From NCBI RefSeq assembly GCF_040361335.1, contig NZ_APNM01000001.1, positions 434,001 through 498,000 on the forward strand: a stretch of 64,000 nucleotides of DNA. Reading direction: 5' to 3'. Within the stretch, counting starts at the first letter, position 1. Each line of letters opens with the position of its first letter. The DNA comes from APNM01 sp040361335 (GTDB taxonomy: Bacteria; Pseudomonadota; Gammaproteobacteria; Nevskiales; Salinisphaeraceae). Positions 29,771-39,086 of the stretch are shown piece after piece. The position numbers and the translations under genes are program-made. The notes beneath the pieces were generated by a model, which did not search any database, was not told where the DNA came from, and saw nothing but the letters and a program-made list of their open reading frames with translations.

Positions 29771-30873
29771 ATGATCGTCACGTCACGTCCGATAACAATC
29801 GTGATCGGCACTCGGGCACAGTTGATCAAGATGGCACCGGTCCTGCGGGAACTGGAGGACCGGGTGCAACCGTATCGACTGGTGTTCACCGGGCAGCACA
29901 GCGTCACCATGGAGGCGCTGCTCGCCGATTTCAGCATCGCGACCCGGCCGGAGTACATCTACTCCGGGCCCGAGATCAGCGGCATCGTCCGGATGTTCTT
30001 CTGGATGCCGAAGATACTGTTCCGTCTCCTAAGGCGCCGCCGCGCCCTGTTTCGGGACGAGCGCGGCCGGCGCGCGATCGTGGTCGTGCACGGGGATACG
30101 TTCTCCACGCTGATCGGGGCCCTGGCGGGCAAGCTGACCGGCTGCCGCGTGGCGCACGTGGAATCCGGTCTCCGTTCCCGGAAGAACTGACCCGGATAGG
30201 GGTCTTCCGGCTGGCCGATATCGCGTACTGTCCGGGCGAATGGGCGGTCGGCAACATGGCCGGCTACGATCTGGAAGCGGTGGACACCGGCCACAACACA
30301 CTCCTGGACGCCCTGCGGGCCGCGGTCGCCGACGAGCGGCCCGGCGACGCTCCGCCATACGAGCGCTACTGCGTGGCTTCGGTGCATCGTTTCGAGAACA
30401 TCTTCGTGCGCCAGCGCATCGAATGGATCGCCGAGGCCCTGGAGCGCATCGCCGAGTCGTTCGACGTTGTCTTCGTGTTGCATCCGGCGACCGAAAAACG
30501 CCTGCGCGCCAACGGCCTGTTCGAGCGTCTGGAGAGCAACCCCCGTATCCATTTTCGCGAGCGCATGCCCTACATGGCGTTCATCCGGTTGCTGGAGGGC
30601 TCGGCATTCGTGCTCACGGACGGCGGCAGCAATCAGGAAGAGCTCTATTACATGCAGAAGCCGACCCTGATCCTGCGCAACGCCACCGAGCGCCAAGAGG
30701 GTATCGGCGAGCGGGCCGTGCTGTGCGGGTTCGAGAATGACGTGGTGGACGGTTTCCTCAAGAAGGTCTGGCGCGAGGGCACCGGCGAGGACATCCTGTC
30801 CTCGGAGATCCATCCCAGCCGGCGGATCGTGGACCATATCCAGAAGACCGGCGGGTGCGACGGGGACATATGA
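29771..30873 (+). pseudogene. wecB: UDP-N-acetylglucosamine 2-epimerase, frameshifted
   Basis: Two open frames give the two halves of one WecB-like enzyme, which would turn UDP-GlcNAc into UDP-ManNAc. The first (29771-30190) begins MIVTSRPITIVIGTRAQLIKMAP and ends HVESGLRSRKN at a stop. The second frame carries on from about 30175 (FPEELTRIGVFRLADIAYCPGEW) to 30873 and includes SVHRFEN, HPATEKRL and LTDGGSNQEE. Compared with intact relatives, the residues between GLRS and PFPEE are missing. A loss of about 22 nt between two short CGTTCC-like repeats would give exactly this frame change; that is inference. The stop overlaps the next gene (ATGA). Confidence 0.85.
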
Positions 30874-31802
30874 ATGCCTTAACGGCAGTCAATCGGCTTC
30901 TACAGGCCGCATCCAAGCGTGGTTCCGTGTTGGAGAACCCGCTGGTGCGTCGGGTCGGCGTATTGACGGCGTTGGGCGCCTTTTGCGCCGGATTGGCCCT
31001 TGCGTTGAGAGCGCACCCGGACCTTCTGACTGTTCTGGATTATCGCGCCTGGTTGCTGGTGTTTCCGTTGGTGCCCATCACGCTGCTCGCCAATTCGGCG
31101 CAGTTCTGGCTGACGGCCCGCCTGATCGGTGTGACTGTGGGTTTGCCCCGAGCCGTCCTGGTCACGGTGCTCAGCGCAGCGGCGAACATGCTCCCTCTGC
31201 CCGGCGGCAGTCTGGTGCGGATCGCGGCTCTCAAGAGTCACGCCAACACGTATGGACAGACGACTCTTGCCACGATTTTCATCGCCGGCTGCTGGCTGGG
31301 CGTCACCTTGACCCTGGCCGGTCTCGCCCTGGCTTACCTGGAATTTCGCCCGGCGGCCATCGTTTGCGTGTCCTCGGGGCTTCTGGCGCTCGGTGTGTTC
31401 GCGGGCCTCTTGCTGAGTCATGGCGCCGCCGCAAGCCGCTGGCTTGTCGGTCTGGTGGCGGTACAAACGGGCATGGTGGTAGTGGGGGCGATTCGTCTCT
31501 GGCTTTGCTTCGAAGCGGTTGGGATGTCGGTAGCGTTGCCGCAAGCGACGGTTCTGACATTGTCAAACGTGATTGCCTCCCTGATCGGGATAGCGCCCGC
31601 CGGTCTGGGCATAACGGAAGCACTGGCTGCCGGCTTGGCCGCGGCGATTGGCATTTCCGCGGCATCCGGATTCCTCGCCGCGGTTCTGAACCGTATATCC
31701 AATCTGATCGTGGTGGGGCCAACCGCCTTGTTGCTGCATGCAATGGATATGAAAGGACGACCCCCCGGTAGTACCGCGGGGAACGAGACATCGAGGGAAT
31801 GA
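30870..31802 (+). CDS. Polytopic membrane protein of the LPG synthase TM / UPF0104 family
   Basis: The 310-residue product is very hydrophobic, with about eight membrane segments, and matches the flippase-like domain found in lysylphosphatidylglycerol synthases and UPF0104 proteins. The segment ASLIGIAPAGLGITEALAAGL near residue 240 is typical of that family. Free-standing members often sit in polysaccharide or lipid-linked sugar clusters and are thought to move lipid-linked molecules across the membrane; the substrate is unknown here. The ATG at 30870 overlaps the epimerase stop, so it was translated in the same operon. A sulfotransferase gene follows after 6 bp. Confidence 0.72.
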   Translation: MNALTAVNRLLQAASKRGSVLENPLVRRVGVLTALGAFCAGLALALRAHPDLLTVLDYRAWLLVFPLVPITLLANSAQFWLTARLIGVTVGLPRAVLVTVLSAAANMLPLPGGSLVRIAALKSHANTYGQTTLATIFIAGCWLGVTLTLAGLALAYLEFRPAAIVCVSSGLLALGVFAGLLLSHGAAASRWLVGLVAVQTGMVVVGAIRLWLCFEAVGMSVALPQATVLTLSNVIASLIGIAPAGLGITEALAAGLAAAIGISAASGFLAAVLNRISNLIVVGPTALLLHAMDMKGRPPGSTAGNETSRE

Positions 31803-31808
31803 GGCGAC

Positions 31809-32783
31809 ATGTTTAGGAAACCGGTGATGATTCTGGGCGCTCCGCGCTCGGGCACCTCACTATTGCAAAAGATCGTCCGTGAGCACGACGGTTTCAGTTC
31901 CGTCGCGAAGGAATCCGGTTTCATCTGGCGCAAGTATTGTCATCCCGCCTTGCAAGACTGGCGCTGCGAGGGTTGTCCGGACGAGCGGATTGATGATGCA
32001 GCCGTCGAAGGCATACGCGGGCAATTCCAGCGTTATGCACTATCGTCCAAGGCATGGCGCCGGGCCTCGGGGTTCGACGTGCTTCGCTATCAGCGCTCGC
32101 CGATGCTCGCGCCGGTGCTACGGCTCGGGTATTTTGGCTTGGCGGGGGTGTCTCACTTGATCCGTCGCTTGGCGCCCAAGCGCGAGGACGACGCGGATCG
32201 TCTCGTCGACAAGTCCGTGCACTCGGCCCTGTTCCTGAACCTGATGGACCGGGTTTTCCCCGATGCCTGCTATATCCATATCGTGCGCGACGGTCGCAAG
32301 ACCGTCCCGTCCATGATCGACGGTTGGCTGAACCCGGATCGGTTTTTCACCTACAACCTGCCGGGAGGACTCCAAATCCCGGATTATCCGTTCCAGGACT
32401 GGAACTTCGCCCTGCCTTCCGGATGGGAGGCCTATCGGGATCGTCAGCTTGCAGATGTGGTCGCCTTTCAATGGACGCGATTGCAACAGTCGATCCTGAC
32501 GTATTTCGATGCGCCCGGCTTCGAGAATCGCCTGTTGCGTATAAGGCTGGAAGATCTGGTGTCCGAGCCTGAACCTGTCCTGCGCCGCCTGACGGATGTC
32601 ATGGGTGTGCCCTGGTCGGATTACTGGGAACGCCTGTCGCACGGCATGCCCACGGTCAACGCGAGACCTGGCGATCGCAAAAAGCAGACTTCGGCCGAGG
32701 TGTCGGAGCGGATGGAGCGGATGAGCGATACCGAGGCGGTCGAGTTGCAGCGTGTCAACGAGGCCATCGGGTACGGCGAGTAA
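31809..32783 (+). CDS. Sulfotransferase family protein
   Basis: Sulfotransferases move sulfate from PAPS to hydroxyl or amino groups. The 324-residue protein has the 5'-phosphosulfate loop at its very N-terminus (ILGAPRSGTSLLQ) and the 3'-phosphate motif IHIVRDGRKTVPSMI near residue 155. No signal peptide or membrane segment is seen, so it acts in the cytoplasm. It is next to a second sulfotransferase-like gene and a flippase-like gene, so a sulfated glycan or lipid-linked intermediate is the likely acceptor (inference). The ATG is preceded by GAGGCGAC. Confidence 0.85.
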   Translation: MFRKPVMILGAPRSGTSLLQKIVREHDGFSSVAKESGFIWRKYCHPALQDWRCEGCPDERIDDAAVEGIRGQFQRYALSSKAWRRASGFDVLRYQRSPMLAPVLRLGYFGLAGVSHLIRRLAPKREDDADRLVDKSVHSALFLNLMDRVFPDACYIHIVRDGRKTVPSMIDGWLNPDRFFTYNLPGGLQIPDYPFQDWNFALPSGWEAYRDRQLADVVAFQWTRLQQSILTYFDAPGFENRLLRIRLEDLVSEPEPVLRRLTDVMGVPWSDYWERLSHGMPTVNARPGDRKKQTSAEVSERMERMSDTEAVELQRVNEAIGYGE

Positions 32784-32817
32784 CCGACGGCTCTCATCGG
32801 CAGGGACAGGGATAGCG

Positions 32818-33636
32818 ATGTTCGAGAGCGAACGCCTGATTTATATCCAGATGCAGAAAACGGGGTGCACCCACATCGCCGCGGTGCTCTCGCGTCTGTT
32901 CGACGGCCGATCGATCGGTAAGCACAACGCCGCCACGCAGATGCAGTTGCGCTCGGGCAAGTTCTTCATCTCCTCGATCCGCAATCCCTGGGATTGGTAC
33001 GTGTCCCTTTGGTCCTATGGTGTGCAGGGTAATGGCGCACTCATGCGACGTCTGGCGAGGCGCGATCCGGTGCAGGCACTGGCCGACATCCGGAAGGACC
33101 CGATCAGACTCTTCAAACTTCCGTATCTCGCATGGGCCAAGGACATAGGCACTTGGCGCGGCGTTTATGATCGCAGCGACAATGTGGCGTCGTTCCGCCG
33201 CTGGCTGAAGCTGATCCACGAGCCCCGCAATCGCCCCTTCCTGGCCGAGGGAGCCGGCGATCCGGCTCTGTCGGGACGGATAGGATTCATGACGGCACGG
33301 TATCTGGACCTTTGCTGTCGCAAGCCGGAGCAACTGGGCCGGCCAGGATTCATATCGGACTATCGCGACCTGGAGGGATTCGACCGCGAGCGTTGCTATA
33401 TCGACTATTTTATCCGCCAGGAGGCGCTGGAAGAGGGCTTGTGCGAGGCGATAGAGAGAATCAGGCCCTTGACGCCCGACGAGCGAGAGCTCGTGTTCCG
33501 GTCAAGCAAATCGAACACATCCCGGCGCAGCTTCGCCGTGGCCGACTATTACGACGAGGAAACGACAGCACTCGTCGCCAACCGTGACCGGCTGCTTATC
33601 GAGAAATTCGGCTACGTTCCGCCCTTGCCTCAGTAG
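32818..33636 (+). CDS. Sulfotransferase-like protein (second, divergent)
   Basis: The 272-residue protein begins MFESERLIYIQMQKTGCTHI, where QKTGCTHI matches the 5'-PSB loop (K-x-G-x-T form) of the Sulfotransfer_2 group. The segment ISSIRNPWDWYVSLWSY fits the 3'-PB motif. It differs from its upstream neighbour, so the two are not a recent duplication. The ATG at 32818 follows CAGGGA; an in-frame codon at 32752 lies inside the previous gene. The gene ends by overlapping the convergent deacetylase gene by 7 bp. The acceptor cannot be told from the sequence. Confidence 0.75.
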   Translation: MFESERLIYIQMQKTGCTHIAAVLSRLFDGRSIGKHNAATQMQLRSGKFFISSIRNPWDWYVSLWSYGVQGNGALMRRLARRDPVQALADIRKDPIRLFKLPYLAWAKDIGTWRGVYDRSDNVASFRRWLKLIHEPRNRPFLAEGAGDPALSGRIGFMTARYLDLCCRKPEQLGRPGFISDYRDLEGFDRERCYIDYFIRQEALEEGLCEAIERIRPLTPDERELVFRSSKSNTSRRSFAVADYYDEETTALVANRDRLLIEKFGYVPPLPQ

Positions 33637-34559
33637 GCCGCATCGGTGGTCGCGAGCGCTGTCCCGAGATCGGCGCTGGAAGGCGGCGCCGGCAGGCGGA
33701 AATTTGGGCCGTCTCGTTCGTACGCTTGGCCGAGTTCCGAAATGGTGATATTGGCGACGCCCGCGCGACGGCAATGTACGAGCATTTCTCGCAGCAGGGG
33801 CAGGCCTTCAAGCCCGGCGAAGCAGGGGTGGTCGTAAAGCACCGCGAAATGGCGGAACGTCGCGTCGAGTTGCGCCGCGAAATGCGACAGCGCCTGGTCC
33901 CGGTCCATCCCACGGGCCGTCAGCCACTCCAGATAGCCGATGCCGCCCGGCTCGCCGGCGAATGCGGTCGGCACTTGTAGCGCCTCGTCCGGCGAGGTTC
34001 GCTTCATCGTGTCGGTGTCGGTGTCGGTCCCGTGCGAGTCGGCGAGAATCCGGATGCCGTAATCCGGCAGAATCCCCGCCAGCCCCGGAGGCGTGTTCCA
34101 GCCCGGAGAGGCGAAACTCGCTATGTCGGGCACGCCCAGGCGCCTGAGGGCATCGATGCCGAAATCGAGCTCGGCCCGCGTCTTGGCTTCGGGCCAGGTA
34201 TCGGCGTGACGCTGCCACTCCGCGTGATTGCGTCCGCCATGGAGGCCCACGTCATGACCCTCGGCCACGGCGCGCGCCACGATACCCGTCCGGTCGAGCT
34301 CGGCCAGGCGCGGATTGCGCACGGCGGTGTAGATATAGCTCCAGGGGCCCAGCTTTCGCAGGGCGGATAGCTTTTTGGCGGAAACTTTCCCGCCGCGCGT
34401 TTTGATGTGCAATCGGCGCAGGACCGCACGGCCGGTATTCACGTAGAACGTAAAACGAACGTCCAGTTCCTTGGCCAGATCAAGCAGCGCCGGCATGCCC
34501 CGTACCAGGCAACGCGGCGTATCCACATCGAAGCGGAAGCAAATAGAGCGCGTGATCAT
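33630..34559 (-). CDS. Polysaccharide deacetylase family protein, ArnD-like
   Basis: The 309-residue protein belongs to the NodB/CE4 fold. It begins with CFRFDVDTPRC, which carries the catalytic and metal-binding aspartates, and has GHDVGLHGGRNHAEWQ, which carries the metal histidine. This pattern is closest to ArnD, which removes a formyl group from a lipid-linked amino sugar. A short (GTGTCG)3 DNA repeat encodes the run TDTDTDT near residue 185. It lies 3 bp downstream of a GT2 gene in a five-gene minus-strand operon. The substrate is likely a lipid-linked sugar (inference). Confidence 0.82.
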   Translation of the reverse strand: MITRSICFRFDVDTPRCLVRGMPALLDLAKELDVRFTFYVNTGRAVLRRLHIKTRGGKVSAKKLSALRKLGPWSYIYTAVRNPRLAELDRTGIVARAVAEGHDVGLHGGRNHAEWQRHADTWPEAKTRAELDFGIDALRRLGVPDIASFASPGWNTPPGLAGILPDYGIRILADSHGTDTDTDTMKRTSPDEALQVPTAFAGEPGGIGYLEWLTARGMDRDQALSHFAAQLDATFRHFAVLYDHPCFAGLEGLPLLREMLVHCRRAGVANITISELGQAYERDGPNFRLPAPPSSADLGTALATTDAAY

Positions 34560-34562
34560 GGC

Positions 34563-35450
34563 CTACTCCTCGCTGCGGTTGCTGGCGTACAACATTTGCG
34601 TGATCTGCTCGGACACCAGCCCGATCAGGAATACCAGCACCGACGTTACGGCCAGCAGGGCGCCGAAATTGGTGAAACGGCCCGTGGTCATGAACGTGAA
34701 CAGGTAATACGCCACGGCGGACGCGAAGAAGAACAGACTGATCGGCAGGAACACCTTCAGGGGCGAGTACAGGGTCCCGACCCGGAAGATGATCAGCAAA
34801 AAGCGCGCCCCGTCCCGGAACAGGCGGATATGGCTCTTGGAGCCCTTCTGGCGTTTGGCGACCTCGATCGGCACGAAACCCACCGTGTAGCCGGCGCGGA
34901 AAAAAGCCATAGTCGAGGTCGTCGGGTACGAGAAGCCGTTCGGCAGCAGGTGCAGGAACTCCCGGAACAACTTCGCCCGGAACATCCGGAAGCCCGAGGT
35001 CAGGTCTTCCACCCGCTGGCCCACCGCCCAGCTCGCCAGCACGTTATAGACCTGGTTGCCGAACCAGCGGCTGCGGCTGGCCTGGGAGCCGGTGCCGCGC
35101 GCGCCCACCACCAGGTCGTAGCCCTGGGCGATGCGCGCCGCGAGCTTGTCGATATCCGCTGGATCGTGCTGGCCGTCCCCATCCATGCAGACCACGTACG
35201 GCCGGGAAGCGCGCCGAACACCGGACTTGATCGCCGCGCCGTTGCCCTTGGAATAGGGATGCGAGACGACGATCGCGCCGGCGTTGCGGCAAACGTCGGC
35301 GGTATCGTCGTCGCTGCCGTCGTCGACGACGATCACCTCGGCGTTCGGGTAACGCTCGCGCAGCGCCGGCAACAAGGTCTTGAGCGCCAAGGACTCGTTC
35401 TTGGCCGGCAGCACGATGGAGAATTCGGTATCGGGTATGGTGTCTGACAT
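34563..35450 (-). CDS. GT2 glycosyltransferase with two C-terminal membrane helices (DPM/ArnC-like)
   Basis: The 295-residue enzyme has a GT-A domain, IVLPAKNESLALKTLLPAL with VVDDGSDDDT, and the DxD motif in MDGDGQHDP, followed by the acceptor region GFRMFRAKL. Two hydrophobic helices at the C-terminus (about residues 225-250 and 258-280) anchor it in the inner membrane. This is the layout of enzymes that put a sugar on a polyprenyl phosphate, such as dolichol-phosphate mannose synthase and ArnC. The sugar is unknown. It lies 3 bp before the ArnD-like gene and 78 bp after a second GT2. Confidence 0.88.
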   Translation of the reverse strand: MSDTIPDTEFSIVLPAKNESLALKTLLPALRERYPNAEVIVVDDGSDDDTADVCRNAGAIVVSHPYSKGNGAAIKSGVRRASRPYVVCMDGDGQHDPADIDKLAARIAQGYDLVVGARGTGSQASRSRWFGNQVYNVLASWAVGQRVEDLTSGFRMFRAKLFREFLHLLPNGFSYPTTSTMAFFRAGYTVGFVPIEVAKRQKGSKSHIRLFRDGARFLLIIFRVGTLYSPLKVFLPISLFFFASAVAYYLFTFMTTGRFTNFGALLAVTSVLVFLIGLVSEQITQMLYASNRSEE

Positions 35451-35528
35451 CCTGTGCCCTCAAAAGTCGTCCCTGACAATCGCGGCCCATTCCCTGGGTC
35501 ATGGCCCAGGCGCATTGTGACAGATTGC

Positions 35529-36452
35529 CTACCGCACGTTGATGAAAAGCGTCCGCTTGATCTCTCGCCGGGCCTGGGAGACCGAGTCCAGGATCAGGCC
35601 GGAAACGCCGGCCATGCCTGCCAGAATCATCAATCCGCTGGCCAGTATCGCCAATGGCACATGCGTGATGAAGCTGGTCTCGTAGAACTCGTGGAGCACC
35701 GGCAGGCCGCACAGCATGCCGGCGAGGAAGAACAGGCCGGCGATGAGATTGAAGAACAAAAACGGACGCGCCTGCTTGATGAGATAGATCACGACGGCCG
35801 CGATGCGCAGGCCGTCGCGATAGGTGTTCAGCTTGCTACGTGTGCCCGGCGCGCGGGGCAGGTACTCGGTTGATACCTCGCCCACCGCCGCGCCCACCTC
35901 GGCGGCGTGCACCATGAGCATGGTCTCCACCTCGAAGCCCCGCGCCCAGCCGGGCGCGCTCTTCACGAACCGCCGCGTCATCACGCGATACCCGGACATG
36001 ACGTCCTGGAATTGTCGGTTGAAGAACATGTTCACGAGGGTGGTGATGAAACGGTTGCCCACGACATGCCCCGGACGGAACTGGCCGCCTCCCCGGCTGG
36101 CCAGGCGGCTGCCCACGACCATGTCAAGATGCGCGTTGAGCAAGTGCTGCAACAGTTTCGGCACCTCGTGCGCCGGATTGGTGCCGTCCGCGTCGGCGAC
36201 CACGTATAGATCGGCCTCGATATCCGCGAACATGCGGCGCAACACATAGCCCTTGCCGGGCATTGCCTCGTACCGGACGATCGCGCCCGCCTCGGCGGCG
36301 AGCCGGGCCGTTTCGTCGGTCGAGCCGTTGTCGAAGACATAGATATCCGCCCAGGGTAGCGCCTCGCGGAAATCCGCGACCACCTGCCCGATGCTGGCCG
36401 CCTCGTTCTTGGCGGGCAGCAAAACCGCGATCGTGTAGCTATCGAGCGCCAC
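35529..36452 (-). CDS. GT2 glycosyltransferase with C-terminal membrane helices (second)
   Basis: The 307-residue enzyme has the GT-A motifs AVLLPAKNEAASIGQVV, VFDNGSTDET and a DxD-type VADADGTNP, plus VMSGYRVMTRRF. Two C-terminal membrane helices follow (about residues 235-260 and 270-295). It resembles its neighbour but is clearly not a recent copy. The start is GTG at 36452, placed by the ribosome site AAGGAG about 10 nt upstream on the minus strand; there is no better ATG. It overlaps the GT39 gene by 14 bp. Like its neighbour it probably uses a polyprenyl-phosphate acceptor. Confidence 0.85.
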   Translation of the reverse strand: MALDSYTIAVLLPAKNEAASIGQVVADFREALPWADIYVFDNGSTDETARLAAEAGAIVRYEAMPGKGYVLRRMFADIEADLYVVADADGTNPAHEVPKLLQHLLNAHLDMVVGSRLASRGGGQFRPGHVVGNRFITTLVNMFFNRQFQDVMSGYRVMTRRFVKSAPGWARGFEVETMLMVHAAEVGAAVGEVSTEYLPRAPGTRSKLNTYRDGLRIAAVVIYLIKQARPFLFFNLIAGLFFLAGMLCGLPVLHEFYETSFITHVPLAILASGLMILAGMAGVSGLILDSVSQARREIKRTLFINVR

Positions 36453-37794
36453 GGGAATAGAACTCCTTGAACAGCGATCGCGCGGCCACGAAACCGAGCA
36501 ATGGCGCGAGACAGGCGACGCCGTACAGCAACGGACGCAGGGGGACGGCATATCGCGGAAATGGGGCGCCGATCATGTGCAGCCCCGTGAAATAGACCAG
36601 CACGAACACGCAGAGCCTGGCCGCGAACAAGGTGGCCGGATCGATATCCCGCTTCAGGCTCGGCGCCCAGACCATGATCGCCGCAATCAGCGCCAGAACC
36701 AGGATCGGGCCGTGGGCGTGCTGCATCAGCGTAACAACGCTCTGGAACACGACGTTGTCCAGAAACGGCGATTGCAGGACCGGGTACACGAAGATGCCGC
36801 CGGCACCGGCGACGATGCTCCAGGACCAGAACGCCAGCGGCTTGCCCAACAGGAACCACGCTAAATACCGGGCAGGCTCGTTCACGATCCGTTCCCAGAT
36901 GCCGACGAGCGCCGCCTTGACCGACTTGCTGAACTCGGGCGAGGCGGGGTCGAAGTGGTATGGGGAGCCGAACGTGGCGCCCCGTCCTTCGTACATGAAA
37001 TCCGGATAGTGCCCATGATGCAGGAAATTGATGACCAGATGCGGGTCCGAGGTCATGCCCAGCACGACGAGATTGCGCAGAGGCCACCAGGCGAAAACTG
37101 CCACGAAGCCGGCCGCGAACAGGAGACTGGGGCGCAATATCGGTGCCTTGCGGTCGTGCAGGAACAGCAAGATCGGCAGCGCGACCACGAAATACTGCAT
37201 GATTGGGCGCACCAATGCGCAGGTTGCCAGCACGGTGCCCGCCAATAATAGCCAGGGAACGGCATTGGCCCGTCGCTGGGCCAGCGTCAGCACGTACAAC
37301 CCGCCCACGAGCAGGAAGCAGAACAGTGTCTCGGTGAGGACGTACGTTTCCAGGCTGATCAGGTGCGGACTGAGTGCTGTCAGCGCCGATCCGGCCAGTG
37401 CCAGTCCGACGGGCAGGAACAAGCGGAACAACAGATAGGACAGCAGCACCGTGGCCGTTCCCAGGGCCGCCTGCCCCAGTAGGAGTCGATCCAGTTCCTG
37501 CTTGCTGAAGGCGTCGAAGAACGCCGTCAGGAAAAGCGGGTAGCCCGGCGAGCGGACCGCATCGGGTGTCGGCGGCGATTCGCCGGATGGCTTTTGCCGC
37601 GAATAGACGCCATGGTGCTTCAGGTTGTACGCATAGGCGACGTACTGACCGGCATCCGCCCGGATCGGTGCCTGCACCAGGGTTTCTGCGGTCGCCTCGA
37701 ATCTCAGCCAGGCCGCCGCGGCGAGGATCAGGACCAGGCAGATCAACGCCGTGCTGCGGTACGTCCCCGTCATGGCGGCCGTATCCGGAGTCAT
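36439..37794 (-). CDS. GT39/ArnT-like membrane glycosyltransferase
   Basis: The 451-residue protein has about eleven membrane segments and the GT-C topology: a first periplasmic loop with acidic residues (ADAGQYVAYAYNLKHHGVYS), RSPGYPLFLTAFF, and LTETLFCFLLVGG. Such enzymes take a sugar from a polyprenyl phosphate and move it to an acceptor on the outer face of the inner membrane; ArnT (lipid A) and protein mannosyltransferases are examples. In this operon it can use the products of the two GT2 enzymes. The acceptor (lipid A, protein or glycan) is not known. The ATG at 37794 is 2 bp after the dehydrogenase stop. Confidence 0.82.
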   Translation of the reverse strand: MTPDTAAMTGTYRSTALICLVLILAAAAWLRFEATAETLVQAPIRADAGQYVAYAYNLKHHGVYSRQKPSGESPPTPDAVRSPGYPLFLTAFFDAFSKQELDRLLLGQAALGTATVLLSYLLFRLFLPVGLALAGSALTALSPHLISLETYVLTETLFCFLLVGGLYVLTLAQRRANAVPWLLLAGTVLATCALVRPIMQYFVVALPILLFLHDRKAPILRPSLLFAAGFVAVFAWWPLRNLVVLGMTSDPHLVINFLHHGHYPDFMYEGRGATFGSPYHFDPASPEFSKSVKAALVGIWERIVNEPARYLAWFLLGKPLAFWSWSIVAGAGGIFVYPVLQSPFLDNVVFQSVVTLMQHAHGPILVLALIAAIMVWAPSLKRDIDPATLFAARLCVFVLVYFTGLHMIGAPFPRYAVPLRPLLYGVACLAPLLGFVAARSLFKEFYSRGAR

Positions 37795-37796
37795 GA

Positions 37797-39086
37797 TTAC
37801 GCAGGAACGATCCTGTCGTCCCGGTTGCCGCGGAAACGGCCTCGGGTGTCGATCAGCAGCGGTGCGTGACGTTCGATCAGCTCGTAGTCGAAGTCGTCGT
37901 GATCCGTCACCAGCACCACGCAGTCCTGGTCCCGGAGGGTTTCGGCATCCAGCGGCACGCTCTCCAGGGCGAACCGATAATTCCGCATCTTCTTGAAGGT
38001 CGGCACGTGCGGATCGCTGTACGACAGCACCGCGCCACGTTCCTCCAGCAAAGTCATGATCTCCGCTGCCGGCGTCTCGCGCATGTCGTCCACGTTCTTT
38101 TTATAGGCGATGCCCAGGATCAGTATCCGGCTGCCGGCGATGGGCTTGCGATGGCCGTTGAGCGCCTCGCCGATCTTGTGCACCACCCAGGCCGGCATGG
38201 CCCTGTTGATTTCCCCGGCCAACTCGATGAACCGGGTGTTCACCCCGTACTCCCTTGCCTTCCAGGTCAAATAGAAAGGATCGATGGGGATGCAGTGCCC
38301 GCCGAGGCCGGGACCGGGCCGGTACGGCACGAACCCGAAGGGCTTAGTCGCGGCGGCGTCGATCACCTCGTGGATATCGATGCCCATGGCATCCGCCACG
38401 GTCTTCATCTCGTTGACCAAGCCGATGTTCACGGCGCGATGGATGTTCTCCAGCAGCTTGGTCATCTCCGCGGCACGGGTCGACGACATCGCCACCACCC
38501 GGTCCACGATCCGCTCGTACAGCGCGATGCCGCGCTCAAGACAGGCCGGCGTCACACCGCCGACCACCTTGGGTATGGTCTGCAGGGTGAAATCCAGCCG
38601 CCCCGGATCCTCGCGCTCCGGCGAGAACACCACGAACACGTCCTCGCCCACCGTGAGCCCGCGCTCTTCGATACGTCCGGCGATTTCCTCGTCCGTGGTG
38701 CCCGGGTAGGTCGTGCTTTCCAGTGCCACGGTCTGCCCCGGCCGCAGGTGCGGCAGGATCGCTTCCACGGTGCCGACCACATAACTCAGGTCCGGCTGCA
38801 GGTGCTCGTCCAGTGGCGTCGGCACGCACAGGATGATGGCGTCCGCCTCTGCCACACGCGCCAAGTCCGTGGTTGCTTCGAAACGGTCCGAGCGCAGGGC
38901 CGCCAGCTTGTCGGCCGGGATGTGGCCGATGTACGAGCGGCCCGCGGCCAGGGCCTCGACCTTCTCTGGATCGTTGTCCACGCCGATCACGCCGCAGCCG
39001 ACCTCGGCGAAGCGCAGGGCCAGGGGTAGGCCGACGTAGCCGAGGCCGATGACGGCGATCGTTTCCATGTCGCGTCCCATGGTCAT
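37797..39086 (-). CDS. UDP-N-acetyl-hexosamine/UDP-sugar 6-dehydrogenase (WbpA-like)
   Basis: This NAD-dependent enzyme oxidises C6 of a UDP-sugar to a carboxylate. The 429-residue protein has the Rossmann loop AVIGLGYVGLPLA, ESTTYPGTT, the lysine and asparagine of MTKLLENIHRAVNIGLVNE, the catalytic cysteine in GGHCIPIDPFYL, and the C-terminal GIAYKKNVDDMRETPA. The pattern is that of the WbpA/WecC/TviB group, which uses UDP-GlcNAc or UDP-ManNAc, rather than UDP-glucose dehydrogenase. A broken WecB-like epimerase nearby suggests UDP-ManNAc may once have been the substrate. The ATG overlaps the stop of the GT-C/TPR gene (ATGA). Confidence 0.92.
   Translation of the reverse strand: MTMGRDMETIAVIGLGYVGLPLALRFAEVGCGVIGVDNDPEKVEALAAGRSYIGHIPADKLAALRSDRFEATTDLARVAEADAIILCVPTPLDEHLQPDLSYVVGTVEAILPHLRPGQTVALESTTYPGTTDEEIAGRIEERGLTVGEDVFVVFSPEREDPGRLDFTLQTIPKVVGGVTPACLERGIALYERIVDRVVAMSSTRAAEMTKLLENIHRAVNIGLVNEMKTVADAMGIDIHEVIDAAATKPFGFVPYRPGPGLGGHCIPIDPFYLTWKAREYGVNTRFIELAGEINRAMPAWVVHKIGEALNGHRKPIAGSRILILGIAYKKNVDDMRETPAAEIMTLLEERGAVLSYSDPHVPTFKKMRNYRFALESVPLDAETLRDQDCVVLVTDHDDFDYELIERHAPLLIDTRGRFRGNRDDRIVPA

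Noticed and set aside
30175..30190. Programmed frameshift in the epimerase gene
   Set aside because: There is no slippery heptamer with a following structure, and conserved residues are missing at the junction, so a deletion is the simpler reading.
36541..36555. GGGGACGGCATAT resembles the REP-like core
   Set aside because: It is inside the GT39 coding sequence, has no second arm, and differs at key positions.
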